Of a stretch of 64,000 nucleotides of DNA, positions 1 through 12,104 are shown piece after piece (within the stretch, counting starts at the first letter, position 1; the number at the start of each line of letters is the position of its first letter). The notes beneath the pieces are model-generated. The model saw only the letters and a list, made by a program, of their open reading frames with translations. It ran no database searches and was not told where the DNA came from. A program made the translations under genes and the position numbers. Source of the stretch: Doris montereyensis (taxonomy: Eukaryota; Mollusca; Gastropoda; Nudibranchia; Dorididae); assembly GCA_037039925.1 (NCBI GenBank), contig JAXRKP010000699.1, positions 111,001-175,000 of the forward strand. Direction: 5' to 3'.

Positions 1-838
1 CACATTTTGTTTACCCATTTGCTATTCAAGGCGTAACTAGATAATTTGTCATATCGCGTGCAACACAACAACATGGTGTTAGTAAGATTTCTTGTGCATA
101 CACTATTTGAAATAATTAAAATTTTTAAAAACCCAACACTTTTAGTTTCTGAAATAATTCCCCTTCCATGTCATATATGACATGTATCCATAATGTCTTT
201 GACACTGTTCAGTTAGTTAGATCACTCAGAAGTTAATTGTTCAGGTGGAGATTGTGACTCTACATCAGCAGTAAAATTTCCATCTTATCTCGTATTAAAT
301 CATCTATACTCCTGTCATTCTCCAACTCAACATGAAAATCTCATTCACTTTCAAAATATGCTGCCTGAAACATCTTCATTCCACAAGGAATTGAGGAAAA
401 CAAAATACCTTTTCACAGCCGGCGCTCACACGTGTACTTGTTGAGAAATTTCGTTTGTCTCACAAAGTTAACAATTCGATAACCAGTGAAGCACTTTACA
501 TTAAGTGAACGAATATTTTTGTTGTGTGTTCTCACCACTTTCTCAAAGCAACAGAAGGGATTTATTAATTTTACCTGTAGTTTCAATGTAACTATCTGTT
601 GGTATGCCTGAATTGTTAAAAAAATAGGTTTGTTCAGTGATGTTAAGTGGGCATAAAATTATTATTGCAAACCTTCTATCCGATATATCAATTTCTTTTC
701 TTTTCTTGCAGAGCACATAGGTTTTAAAGCTTAAAAAAGAAAGAAAAATCTATTATATGTTTGGTATCAAGAGAGAGAAAGAGAGATGATGTTTATGCTT
801 TTCAATGTAATTTTGAGTTTTCCATATTTCCTTTTCAG
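1..838. other. intron or upstream sequence of the SENP-like gene
   Basis: This AT-rich sequence precedes the first visible SENP exon. It ends in a pyrimidine-rich tract and the AG at 837-838. I see no coding exon in it, only a short GA-rich stretch near 770-785. Confidence 0.5.
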
Positions 839-3570
839 AAAATATGTTGCGGATGAAAGCGTTGCCAAAAAACAGACCCCTATCAATACTTCAGAATGGA
901 AATTGGAAACAGCAACGGTAAAAATTGAATTAAAAAGTTACTTTGTTTTTACTTTAATATAAGTTTATCAGAGTTATGCTGTGCCAACAAGTAAAGAACA
1001 TATTTAGTTGTTTTATCTGTTAGCTGTATTTAAAAAAAGGAAAAGAAACCCTAAGTTAACGACAGAGACTCAGAGACATTGTGGTGATAGTTCAGAAACG
1101 CCAATCTGAGTTTAGAAAACTACCATTATTATATTATGCTGTGTCACACTTTCATATTATTTCTTCCTCACATACTTTTATTGATAATTTGAAATGAAAG
1201 ATTTTTCTCTCTTAATGTGGTACAATGCTTTTATGTGTATTTTGTAATAACTCTAATTTCAGGACAATCCTCATCAAATGAATGGTGGTGACTGTGGAAT
1301 GTTTGCATGCAAGTATGCTGAGTATATAACAAGAGGAAAGAAAATATCTTTTAGTCAGGTTTGTAAATCTTTGCAATGATGTTTTCTTATTGCTTAAACT
1401 TTAGATGAGCAGGGCTGCCAACTCCTTGAACAGAAATAGTGGGAGATTGCTTGTCTAAAATAGGTAGATTTGGGGAAAACGTGTACAATTTGAAAATGCC
1501 AACAAAACTTAATGTGGACAAGAGAAACAAAATAACGCTCGGAAAAAAAGGGCGTACAATCTCGAGACAACTACACCGTACAAATCCACTTTTTTAGCTG
1601 TAGGTTGGCAGCATTGCATGAAATACTTTCTTTGTCATCACCTTTATGTTAGGGTTTATTGTGGGTTTTTTTTTCTGAGTATTAGTAACCTATTGGTGTC
1701 TTTAATTATGTTTTTCCTTTGAAAACGCCATTGTGATCCTTTTTATGGAGGCATTGTGGCTCAATACTTTGACAAACAAGTGAATGGCCTGGACTTCGCT
1801 GATGATATCGCTTTGCTCTCTCACACACACACACACACACACAAGCAAATACAATAGAAAACTGATGCCATCGAGGACATAACATCATCTGTGGGACTCA
1901 GAGTCTACTGCAAGAAAACCAACACTCTTAGCAACTGCAATACCCTACCAATAACCCTGATGGAAGAACCGCTGAAAAATATGGACAAATTTTGCTACCT
2001 GGGGAGCATGATTGATGCCAAGGGAGGTGTGGAAGAAGATGTCAAAACCATGATACAAAAGGCAGTAACAGCATTATTAAGCCTTAACAAGGTATGGTCC
2101 AGCAAGAGTTTACCAGAAAGAATTAAACTAAGGATATTCAACCCAGATGTCAGGTCAGTGCTAAACATGGAAAACCACAAAAACAACCCTACAAAAAAAT
2201 ACACACAGATGCTTATGGAGAATTGTCAAAATATTCTGGCCTGAAGTTATCTCAAACACTAATCTATGGGAAAGAACTGGACACGAATCAGCTGAAAAAT
2301 ATTTAAAAGGAAAGAAATGGAGGCGGAAAGAACACACGCTCAGAAAGGACCCCAACACAATAACAAGACAAAGCCTAACATGGAACCCACAGGGTAAAAG
2401 ATCAAGGGTCGTCGGCCAAGGGCTGCATTGAGATCAGAACTGGAGGAAGAAATGAAGAAAACGGGGCAAGTCCTGAAATCTATGGAGCGGCTGGCCCAGG
2501 AGAGAATCGATAGGAGATTTTTTGTTGATGGCCTATGCTTCCCAAGCGAGCTAAACAGAAAGAAGAAGAAGATGAATTGTGGCTCAATTGGTAGTGTTAT
2601 GAGTTTGTAATCATCACGACATTGGTTCAAAACCATGGCTGGCATAGATTTTTCGCCACTACGTACTCTTGGGAAAGATACTTCACTTTGTTTTCCTCAC
2701 TTAACTCAAGTTGGAATTAGTATCCAGAGAATGATCTTGTGGGAGTGTTAGTATGAATAACATGCTACTGTAATGTATACTAGAGTAGTGTCGTACTCAT
2801 TATTTCAGTTTTGCAAGGTGCAAGCCTTGTACTTGAGTGTTGTGATCTGATTTGCATCTTGTAAGTAGTGATGTTGCAGTGAGCAAGTCAAATGAGCCCT
2901 ATTAGAAGTAAAACCCTAAATCAGTTGGCATAGAAGCAACACCCATGCAGGCTTTTTACTCAAAGTCAAAGCAAGACGAGTGACCACCATGTTGACTGTG
3001 TCACCATTGTGGATATGACACTATGCCGCTTCCCACACTCTTTCTTTGTCTCTCTCTCTCTCTCTCTGTCTTTCTTCTTTCACTGCAAACGCAGGGTGGG
3101 GTTTTGCAAGCCCAAGATAGGTTTGATCTCATCGGCTACCTAAAGTCTTGACTTAGCCTGCAGGCTTGAGTATTGCATCAGTCTTGCGAGTAGCAAGCAG
3201 TATTGCTGAGCTCAGTACAGCTTTGCTGTATACCCCTTCAGAAGTTAAAAGGGACTGAATGAAATGGTCTCCTGGGATATAAATGATGTAAGGTTAGTGA
3301 GCCTGCATTTGTTTGGGGATACAAAGTAGTAATAGAAATCCATCTGTATCTTTATTGTCTCCTAAAATTTCTCCTTGTCATGTTGTCTGAACACATTTAC
3401 AGAGATCTCAGTGATGTTGTGTCATGAAAATTTTGTTGAGATTTGTGTGTTATTCATTTATTTGTTGACCAAGATTTTTTCTCCTTTCTTTTCTTGTCAC
3501 TCAGAATGATATGCCATACTTTAGACTCCGGATGGTGTATGAAATCATTACAAAGAAGCTGTTGCAGTAA
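839..3570 (+). CDS. SENP/Ulp1 SUMO protease, last three coding exons
   Basis: This is the C-terminal end of a sentrin/SUMO-specific cysteine protease (peptidase C48), the enzyme that matures SUMO and removes it from nuclear proteins. Coding exons are 839-917, 1263-1358 and 3505-3570, all with AG/GT borders and compatible phases. Exon 839-917 encodes [10 protein letters not shown], like the segment before the active site in SENP1/2. Exon 1263-1358 encodes [18 protein letters not shown], holding the catalytic Cys in the family pattern Q-x-N-G-x-D-C-G. Exon 3505-3570 encodes [13 protein letters not shown] and ends KKLLQ-stop, as SENP1/2 C-termini do. The catalytic His and Asp must lie in exons upstream of the window. 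The 2.1 kb last intron carries an RTE LINE remnant. No clear AATAAA follows closely, so the 3' UTR end is not placed. SENP1/2 type is confident; the exact orthologue is not. Confidence 0.93.
1735..2612 (+). mobile_element. RTE-type non-LTR retrotransposon, 3' RT remnant
   Basis: A decayed reverse transcriptase C-terminal part lies in the last intron of the SENP-like gene, in sense. Near 1788 the frame reads [11 protein letters not shown], the RT catalytic ADD box. A CA microsatellite at 1818-1844 breaks it. From 1990 it reads [13 protein letters not shown] and [13 protein letters not shown], both typical of RTE elements of marine invertebrates. Around 2400-2560 the C-terminal tail is seen as [17 protein letters not shown] and FVDGLC, in several frames. 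The 5' part (endonuclease and most RT) is missing. It is a dead 5'-truncated copy. Confidence 0.85.
1818..1844. repeat. (CA)n microsatellite
   Basis: A run of CA dinucleotides interrupts the RT remnant just after its ADD box. Confidence 0.9.
2613..3504. other. rest of the last SENP intron
   Basis: I see no exon here. It contains a short (TC)n stretch at about 3046-3067 and otherwise unique-looking sequence, ending in the acceptor before 3505. Confidence 0.5.
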
Positions 3571-4515
3571 GACAGGAATGCAAGATCATCTGGTATTGAT
3601 GCCAAATCTGTTCTTCTGATTCTCTTTCTCTTTCTCTCCCTTCCTGTCTGTGTTGGTGAATAGTTGTACAAAGATTTTGCGACATGGTTAGGGAAACTCA
3701 GGTAGTTTAAAGTTGTCTCACTCTTGTTCCATGTTTAATGCTCTTAAAATCAAAATTTTGTATTTGTGCCTGGAATAGACATGCTGGCGTGAGGAGTGAG
3801 TGAGAATCCCCTTATCCTGTTATTTTTCATTTGTTCATCTCGTACTTGTGTGTCCTACTCTTGGGATGAAAGGAGGAGCAGAAAAACACTTCTATAACAT
3901 GTTAATGAATGTTGACTTGTGGTGCTAATTTTTGTGCTGAAATGGGAAATGTGGATGGTTGGCAGGCACTATTGTTAGGTTCTACATCTTTCTTTTCACT
4001 CTTTCCTGGGTTTTTCATCTTGCTATTTCACTATTTCCTCATAAGTATTGATTGTTGAGATTGTCGTGTATTGAGAAATGCCAACAAGACAAATAAGGCT
4101 TGTTCTTAATATGTTTTCTTGGGTCTGTTATTTCTTTTCAGTTAAGCCAGAGATTGGTAATATATCTTGACTGCTTTCTTTTTTTTATATTACTGATAGA
4201 TTTTTGATTGTTGTCTTTGGTAACAGAAATTATTAACGTTAGTTGCTGGTTGTGAAATCAAGACATTAGAAAGCAAGCTACAAATGCGTAGCTTCATATT
4301 TTTTAAAATTTAGTTGGTTTATAATAGCTGAGAAACAGCGAGTGGCTCTTGTAAGATTGACCTTGTGAAACTGTCCCACGATAATGATATGAGCAACAAT
4401 AATAACTAGTACTACATTATAATGCTGTCACAACTCCTATGGCAAGGACCATGTAAAGGGCTGACAAAGCTATCCCGGTGAAGTTTTAGCACTTCCTCTT
4501 CTCTTATTAATTTAC
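3571..4515. other. 3' UTR and intergenic sequence, no gene seen
   Basis: This follows the SENP stop codon. No convincing ORF, splice chain or RNA gene was found. It probably includes the 3' UTR. Confidence 0.4.
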
Positions 4516-4968
4516 ACATTGTCTGTGAAACTGTCTAAACGCATAAATACATGACATATAGGATATGAGATTTGTCTAACAAATAATCCAATGCACGCTT
4601 CTTACGTGTGTTTTTTTTTATAACTGTTAGAGGCCTTGATTCAACAGAAAGAGCCCAGTTATGCACAGTGATCAAAACGCAGATTTCTGTATTTCTTCCA
4701 GCCTTGGTAACTATAACCTTGTAAGTAAAGGAGTGGACTTGTTTGAATTGTTTAAACAGTTTAACTGTGTAAATCAGTTTTGTTCACATCTGAATGTTTT
4801 TCCATTTAATACATTCTAAAGACTAAAATGATTATTGAATTTAAATCCTAGCAGTATAACATAGCTAGTGTTTACAGTCTTATTAGATGATCTGTTACAT
4901 TGTTTTGCTTTTTTTGAAAAATGACACCACGCAGACTTACATGTTTAGACAGTTTCACCGACTATGTC
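4516..4968. mobile_element. MITE family A, copy 1 (TIR GTGAAACTGTCTA)
   Basis: The element begins with TGTCTGTGAAACTGTCTAAAC and ends with its reverse complement, TGTTTAGACAGTTTCACCGAC. It has no coding potential. A second copy lies at 31356-31788 in opposite orientation, and the pair shares internal sequence (GGAGTGGACTTGTTT here, its complement there). That makes a non-autonomous DNA transposon of about 0.45 kb. The superfamily was not identified. Confidence 0.75.
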
Positions 4969-5761
4969 CTTCTGATGTTCATGGCGTTCTGAAAGTGTAG
5001 CTAATTGGTTTTAGTGAAACAGACTCTTAATTTGTACTTAAATTGAATCATAATGTGCTGTCTTGACTTAGAGCAAATTCTTTCATATATACATAGTTTT
5101 GGCTCATAGAAGAAGCCTGGGTTTTCTCTCTCTCCTTATTTCGGTCTTTCTTGACAATTTCATGTATGAAATAACTTAGGTTGGAGCTTATTTCTGTCAG
5201 ATGATTTAAAGCAAACATGGTTTGCAGGTTTACACAGGCGAGACGTTAAGACAACAATTAATAGACTACAAAACAAATGTTTTATCACCGCTCTTTTAAG
5301 TTAAATGAATGGGTTACAAGACCCAAACACTTTTCTAATTGACAAACACGATTTGAATATTTTGAAAGGAAATGTCATGAAAAAGTCACGAGAGGAAGAC
5401 ATATGAAATTAGATTGAGTCTCTCTCCAGATAACAGAATGTCAACTCTTTAGTCTTGTCCTGTTTACGTATGGATCTATTTTAAAAAAAAGTTGAATTAT
5501 TGTCTATGTGGTAATAATCCCTTCATAATCTCAACACGTAACGTGATGGGTTTTTCTTCTTTTTTTAATTCGAAAGACCCGCATTTTTATGTTCAGATCT
5601 TTGGCTTTCAGTTCCAGAGCTCGTGTTACAAGTCGTCATTGGGTTATGCTTACAAAATTTCACCTTCAAAATGATCATCACAAAAAGTCAATGTGCAAGG
5701 GACATAACAAAAAATTCACTGCTTTATTGTATGTGTTATTATTAAATATTATGATCGCATT
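4969..5761. other. intergenic, no gene seen
   Basis: AT-rich sequence with only short chance ORFs of about 60 codons. I see no supported feature. Confidence 0.4.
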
Positions 5762-5777
5762 TATTATCAATAATAAT

Positions 5778-6303
5778 GGCGAAATATGACAATAAGTGAC
5801 AACTCCACTAATAAAGACAGAACAAACACGTGACGTTTCGGGTATAACCCTTCGTCAGACAACAAACGAGAAATATCTAGAATCTAGATCTAAGTTACCT
5901 CAGGCATCACACAATGTGATGTCAGAAGGGAGGAAGAAAGAAAGAAAAAGACAGTGATGATAAGAAACGTAGTAGATGGGGATGTGAAGAATGAGCGAGA
6001 TAAGGTTCAGATCTAGAATGAAATAAAAATACGAAAATAAGTAAGTAATAAAAGGTGATAAGGAGATAGAGAGAGAAAAAGGAAGAAAAAAACAGGGAAG
6101 AAAGAAAGGAGAGAGGTGTGAGTATGGGAAACAAGAACGAAAAAAGAGGATAACTATAAGACTAGATCTATATCTCACTGGGTCTAGAAAGAAGAAATGA
6201 TAGAGAATGAATGAAAGGAAGTATCAATCAAGGCAAAAATTTACACGTCACGTGTTTGTGCTGTCTTTATTAGTGGAGTTGTCACTTATTGTCATATTTC
6301 GCC
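5778..6303. mobile_element. Penelope-like inverted-repeat element with hammerhead-like core
   Basis: Two near-perfect inverted arms of about 57 bp (5778-5834 and about 6246-6303) enclose 0.4 kb of purine-rich sequence. A 17-bp direct repeat, TATTATCAATAATAATG, lies at 5762-5778 and again at 6333-6349, as expected of a target-site duplication. On the minus strand at 5836-5858, next to the left arm, is CTGACGA, then a GGG/CCC mini-stem, then GAAAC: the conserved core order of a hammerhead ribozyme. Penelope-like elements carry such motifs in their terminal repeats. There is no RT or GIY-YIG ORF, so this is a short or non-autonomous copy. Family assignment is inference. Confidence 0.6.
5834..5862 (-). 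ncRNA. hammerhead ribozyme-like motif
   Basis: Minus-strand order: CTGACGA, stem II GGG-TTATA-CCC, GAAA, then CGTC. The conserved catalytic-core bases are present. One extra A sits beside stem II, and stem III is extremely short and palindromic (ACGT), as in ribozymes thought to act as dimers. Stem I pairing is weak in this copy. Activity cannot be judged from sequence. Confidence 0.45.
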
Positions 6304-6349
6304 TTTGACTTCACTCCACTGTGGCTCCTTCGTATTATCAATAATAATG

Positions 6350-7048
6350 ATAACATCTTTGATGTTGATGCCCTTTTTCACAATGCTTCTTTCATGGATG
6401 CTGGGATAGGATGAATTTTTAACGTATTGATCAAATTTTGCATTTTGTTACATTGTTAGGTATTGAGAGAGAGAGTCTTTTATACAATTAATGTTCATAT
6501 AGAAAATTATCATTGTGCAAGCATTTCAGATCTTGTTATTCCTGGCTTTCATATATCATTGTCACATGCACATATGTGTACTAGGAATTACCTTTGGAGA
6601 TGAGATTGTGCACTTAAATTTTGACTTATCATGTCATGTTTCCACCAATGCCAAAACATCTTCGTTTATTTGCCTCTGTGCGTTGTTATTGCTGCTGAGT
6701 GTTTGTGTATGTGAACATGTCTGTTTGACGCACAATGTTGTTTTAAAATATTGATATGAATTTTTCCATGTATGCCCTGCATTTTTTTCATTAAGAAGTT
6801 AATGTTGAGCAAAGAAGCTAGTCAAGTGTAATGTTGCATGCAGTCATAAACTGTTTGGCAGTTCAAATCGTCTATGTATTAAATAACAATTTAGATAAAG
6901 TGATCTAGATTTCATGTCATTATTAACGAAAAGATATGCCTCATACTATTTCCTTTACGCATTTACACTCTTAAGCCAGGATATTTTAAAATATTCCAAT
7001 TTCAAATCTTAGAATCTTTTTCCTTGTCTAGTTTTTTCTCGCTTTCAG
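6350..7048. other. intergenic or intron upstream of the 7049 exon
   Basis: I could not find an upstream exon for the two exons that follow. AT-rich, no repeat recognised. Confidence 0.35.
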
Positions 7049-7819
7049 TAGTAGGGGACCAGGAAGGAAGAACGTTGTCAACAGTAGATGTGAATTCTGA
7101 TGATTGTATTATTAAGAAGGTACATGTACATGAATTACTTTTTTCTGCACCCATCTATAAGTACATGTATGTATGTATAAGAAAAAGTTGTCCATTCCTT
7201 AGGGATAATTACTGCCTGAGTTTGGCCTATCATGCTATAATTTACTTGTGTACATACTCAGTTCATGGAATGCTTGTTGCAGATAAATTTCTTGTACAGT
7301 TATTTGATGTAATTTCATGTGCAATTTATTGATTGAATGAAGACATTGTTTTACATTTAGATTTGTTTGAAATGAAGGCAAAGATAAAACAAAAAACATC
7401 ATGTATACGAATCATGAGAAACAAAACAGATCTTTCTGTTTTGTTTTCACTTGTCTCCTTGAATTATATTTTTCTGTGTTGCAAATAAACTAGATTTAGT
7501 AGTTTGGGCAATGCATACTTTTCCTTTCAATCATCTCCTGGTCATGTTAGTGTCAGAGTTTTCTGTAGAGCAGGGCACTCAGCCTGAAACTATGAATGGC
7601 TCAGGAATGCTGTCGTATGGATAATGAATTACCTCTATAACTACTTTTAAAGACATCCATGCCCTTTTTTGATGTTTTCAATACATCATCATGATTTCCA
7701 TGTTGCAGATCAAGAGTGATAGCAGTGATTTTCAATTATACGCTTTCTCATTCTCACTCCTGGAGGCCGATTCCGATTATTTAAAATCTCTCCTTTTGAA
7801 ACGTCTTTGTGAAGTATAA
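7049..7819 (+). CDS. two 3'-terminal exons of an unrecognised gene
   Basis: Exon 7049-7119 follows a TTTCAG acceptor and ends AAGAAG before GTACAT. Exon 7709-7819 follows a TTGCAG acceptor and ends in TAA at 7817-7819. The phases agree: two bases, 23 codons, then phase 0 into 36 codons and stop. The translation includes VGDQEGRTLSTVDVN and then FSLLEADSDYLKSLLLKRLC. It looks like a real acidic-to-leucine-rich C-terminus, but I do not recognise the family. Upstream exons were not found between the SENP stop and 7049. It may also be a fragment or a chance splice pair. Confidence 0.5.
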
Positions 7820-7984
7820 CTTTCAAGTCAATTATTATTTGTACACCTTTGTCATCATTTCTTCTATCTTTAATTTTTAACAGGATATAACGTGATTTAT
7901 CTCTAGTCTGGAATCACCATTTAAACATTGGACTTAATTAATGTAAGAAAAAGCAACTCAAGTGAATGTTTTTTAAGTTAAATG

Positions 7985-8660
7985 TAACTTGTCCAAACCG
8001 CCCCGTTTTTCCGTTCATCACAGCACGAGTCGCAGATTTCGCTAAATTTGGGTCCCATTCATCTTGCCTCCTCTCTTCTATACAACATAGTAGTGTAATA
8101 TGGCTTACACCATTGGAAAGCTCTATTCAAGCCCTTTCCAACCATGTGTGTTGTGGTAGGGAATGTGTAATACAATATGCTCTCACCACACTCTAGTAAA
8201 CAAGGGTGGTCGGACGTGAAAGCCAGTGGCGAGCCGGTGAGAAACCAGCTCTCCAGACACTCCTCTCTCTTTCTTCGCATTACGCGATAGCTCAATGAAT
8301 GGTAGTCGGCTATAATAATTGGTCAAATCAGATTATGCTAAAAATAAGCCTTTCAATGATACTATTGATACCCATTACCCCTGACGACGTCAAAGTTGAG
8401 AGCTCATCCGAGGTGATTCAAGTTTTTTGAACGCTCCATAGAGCCACTTACGTAAGGAACTCTGAGAAAACAAGCCCATCAAAAGAAAACTCATTCAATT
8501 TTGCATTAGAAACTACTAGTGTCATTAAATTTTTGCTGCGAGTTACCGCGACAGAACTTTGTACGCGTCCTCAACCAAAACCAAATCACAGCCTTCTTAC
8601 TAGATCTAGTAAGCTGGGACTGACTAGTCGATCGGCTCGGGCCATGTATGTATGTGTCCT
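7985..8660. repeat. dispersed repeat B, copy 1 (intact)
   Basis: Several blocks match copy 2 at 14905-15419 plus 17400-17510. Examples are TTTTTCCGTTCA, CCTTTCCAACCATGT, AAACAAGGGTGGTC and, at the end, GCGTCCTCAAC and GGCTCGGGCC. No coding capacity or terminal repeats were seen. It probably is an unclassified interspersed element. Confidence 0.65.
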
Positions 8661-8759
8661 CGATTCAGTGTGTAGAGACAAATTATGCCCTTTTTTTTCA
8701 TTTTCTACTCAAATCATGAAAAAAAATTGGGCTTGTTTTATGTAGTCATGACTTCCAAG

Positions 8760-10590
8760 TTTAAGAAGTGTGAGTTTTGTGAGTGATCATTTTTGCAAGA
8801 TATAGGTGTTTTGGCCCATTTGAAAATTATTTTTTTCCCCCTCCAAAATCAAAAAAATTCAAAATTCATTCAATTTAGTATATTGTCCTATGATTTGGGT
8901 ATCAAATTAGTAAAGTATTAAAGTGGTAGCAATTGCTTTCCATTGCTTACACTTGAGATTTCGGTTTGGACCACCTAGTAAATAATTACTTCTTTCTTCT
9001 TTTTGCTTTGGCATGAATTTTGTGGACACAACCGTTTTTGTCATGGGCGCTTGGTAAATCGCTGCTGGTAGGTCCCACTCCTTTTTTTTTTTTATCTACC
9101 TTTCGTCTTGCTGTTTCCTCTTAATTCACCCTGATGAAGGCTTCCGGAGATCACTGCAAATGAAATATAATGAAGCAATTGACCGTTTCTTTGACTTCTT
9201 TTGTTGTAGTTAAAATTTTCTTCTGTCCTCCAGATGTTTTGTTTCCTTTTGTTTTATTCTTTCTCGTGTTTTTACTATTATTTTCCTGTTCTGAAAGCCA
9301 GTTGAAATTTCTTGTTAGTGATAAAATCTTTTTAATGTATCCAGTGGTGATGAATCATATGGGGAAACAAGAAATTGGTCTATATCATTTCTGTTCACGT
9401 TCATACTTCAAATTTGTCAATGTTTGGTTAATTAGACATTTAATCTTAAATAAAATGAAGAATACATTGTTCCATGAAGTATATTTGTTTGTAATATTTA
9501 CATTTACTTGTTTGTGGTAACTTATGTCGGGCTGATGAAATTTAAAACTTTTTCAAGATCTCGCAGCTACTAAAAATGATATTGTGATATATAAAAAAAG
9601 AAACATGTGTATGTGTCTTGTGGTTGATACATCTATGGTTTCGAGGTCTTTTTATATTTCTATATAAATGTAAAAGTGACATATCTGCTACTTGTATATT
9701 TCCCCTTTCATAAGAGTCCACACCCTGCCACGCCTACTTCCTTCCGCATTTTAGCTATTTACTTTGGACTTTATTTATTTGCATGCCCATTTTAATTTTT
9801 GTTGTTTCAGTCGTTTCACCTCTCTCTCTCTCTCTCCCAGTTTCAGTTAACATTACTCTAGGCATCTACGATAATACTGACTTTATTGATAAGTTTGCGA
9901 TGAATGGAGTATTGCTACTTCTCCACCTGGCTCTTTTCTTTCCATTCTAATTCTACTACAGTCTGCATTAACTTGCTGAAAGATATGTGGGCGGTTGGCG
10001 GGAGTTGCTTGTAGGTCCTCCTCCTTCCCTTATAATCATCTTTCATCTTGTTTCCTCTTAATTCACTAAGAGATCATCACATTGGTGGACAGGGTAATTT
10101 TCCATGAAACAAAAGCGTGTCTTGCTGTTTCCTCAAAATTCACCCCGAAATTACCACATTTGGTGGATGGGGTGAATTTCAATAAAACAAACATCACTCT
10201 TTGTAGTGGATGTGGTCAGTTTTTATCCCATCAGTCACAAACTATTTTCATAGCTGCCAAACTGTCAAAAGCGTATTTAGTATGTTTTTTGTTGTTTTTA
10301 GTCCGTAAGTCTGGACCAGGGGAATGCACACATAGTAATTCAAGGAAGTTAAGTTATCCATGTTTTCGGGAATATTACAATACAACTATGATGAGCCGGT
10401 GTGCTAGTTAAAATTAGTTTGTGAGGCTAAAGTCTTTTCGATTTGAAAAGGTTGGCAGCTATGTATTTTTGTTAGGACACAAGAAGCTCTTTAACTTCAT
10501 CCACCTTCTGTCTCTCAATTTTACGTCTTTTCTATAATCGATGGATGATTTTGTAAACAGCAGTGAATGACCTTCATGTTGGTTCTTTTC
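8760..10590. other. intergenic with short dispersed-repeat pieces
   Basis: At 9100-9140 and 10030-10180 lie fragments of a repeat with TGCTGTTTCCTCTTAATTCACCC. The same sequence appears at 24340 as the apparent seed of a minisatellite, and at 37140-37190 in reverse. No gene was seen. Confidence 0.45.
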
Positions 10591-10593
10591 AAT

Positions 10594-11320
10594 GTCTATA
10601 GTATTAGTATTCTGTTCATCCATACCTGTACATGACTCAAGGCAAGACATACAATGTAAATTATGATTTCCTTTCTATGTAAAAAGTGTCTAAAATATGT
10701 CATTATCATTGTAACACGTTTGAAGTAAATCACTTACATCATCATTTGTTCACATAAGTACAGTCCATTACTGTAGAACAGTAAATGTATCTACAGATTC
10801 TTGTTATACAGAATTTCAAATTTTGCCTGTCTTTCAATATTTTCATTCAGTTAGTCACACACACATACACACACACACTTAAAAAGAAATCATCAGTCTT
10901 TGAGAGATAATTGAATGACAATTTCTTATTAAGAACATATGGAAGATTGATGTAAATATCATTTTGCGGCGTGAAAAAGTTTTGTTATCGCATGTCATTG
11001 TCATCTGGTTATTGTTATTGTTCACTCTGCCATTTTGTGAATAAAGTCATTTTTGTAACTTCAGTTTTCTTGTCACTTGTATATTGTGATGAATGCATTT
11101 TATCAGTAAATGTATAATAAAGGAAAGTTTATCAATTTACACATGCTTAGTACTAGGTACTAGTAGCAGTTTTGGTAGAGTTTTGTTAGGTGACTTCTAG
11201 TGTGATCCGAAGTCAGATATGGTTTTCTTCTGGCCCCCCCTGTCAACCCAGTAGGCAGTTGCAAAATAGACACCTAGTGTTATTTCTGTTCATACTCTGT
11301 GTGTAGAGAGCAATGGCAAA
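10594..11320. repeat. tandem segmental duplication, copy 1
   Basis: About 0.7 kb, from AGTATTCTGTTCATCCATACC to CTGTTCATACTCTGTGT, is repeated in the same orientation at 11450-12100. Both copies include a GAATAAAGTCATTTTTG stretch that resembles a polyadenylation site. Copy 1 is the longer one. Confidence 0.85.
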
Positions 11321-11444
11321 TTAATGACCTCCTTTTTTTTATCGTTCATGAGATAAGGATGTTGACCCACCAATTTACCAACTAACACATTATATGACCT
11401 CCTTTTTTTTATCGTCATCTCTTTGAGATAAGGATGTTGACCCA
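11321..11444 (-). mobile_element. SINE fragments between the duplicated blocks
   Basis: Two short pieces with GACCTCCTTTTTTTTATCG and AGGATGTTGACCCA match the minus-strand body of the tRNA-derived SINE seen at 35175 and 39590. They sit between the two duplicate copies. Confidence 0.5.
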
Positions 11445-11449
11445 ATGTC

Positions 11450-12100
11450 TATGTATTAGTATTCTGTTCATCCATACCTGTACATGACTCAAGGCAAGAC
11501 ATACAATGTAAATTATGGTAAAAAGTGGTCATTATTACATTGTAACACGTTTGAAGTAAATCCATCATCATTTGTTCACATAAGTACAGTCCATTACTGT
11601 AGAACAGTAAATGTATCTACAGATTCTTGTTATACAGAATTTCAAATTTTGCCTGTCTTTCAATATTTTCATTCAGTTACAGACACATACACACACACAC
11701 TTAAAAGAAATCATCAGTCTTTGAGAGATAATTGAATGACAATTTCTTATTAAGAACATATGGAAAGATTGATGTAAATATCATTTTCGTGAAAAGTTTT
11801 GTTGCGCATGTCATTGTCATCTGGTTATTGTTATTGTTCACTCTGCCATTTTGTGAATAAAGTCATTTTTGTAACTTCAGTTTTCTTGTCACTTGTATAT
11901 TGTGATGAATGCTATCGTAAATGTATAATAAAGGAAAGTTTAAACTTAGTACTAGTAGTAGTTTTTAAGTTTGTAAAAGTTGTTCTAGTGTGAAATCAGG
12001 TATGGTTTTCTTCTGGCCCCCCTGTCAACCCAGTAGGCAGTTGCAAAATAGACACCTAGTGTTATTTCTGTTCATACTCTGTGTAAGACAATGGCAAATG
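11450..12100. repeat. tandem segmental duplication, copy 2
   Basis: This is a second copy of 10594-11320. It differs mainly by many small deletions, for example TAAAAAGTGGTCATT here against TAAAAAGTGTCTAAAATATG in copy 1. There are few substitutions. Confidence 0.85.
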
Positions 12101-12104
12101 TCAT

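Noticed and set aside
9120..9160. Second hammerhead-like motif (CTGATGA...GAAA)
   Set aside because: No stem II pairing between the two boxes; it is part of a dispersed repeat.
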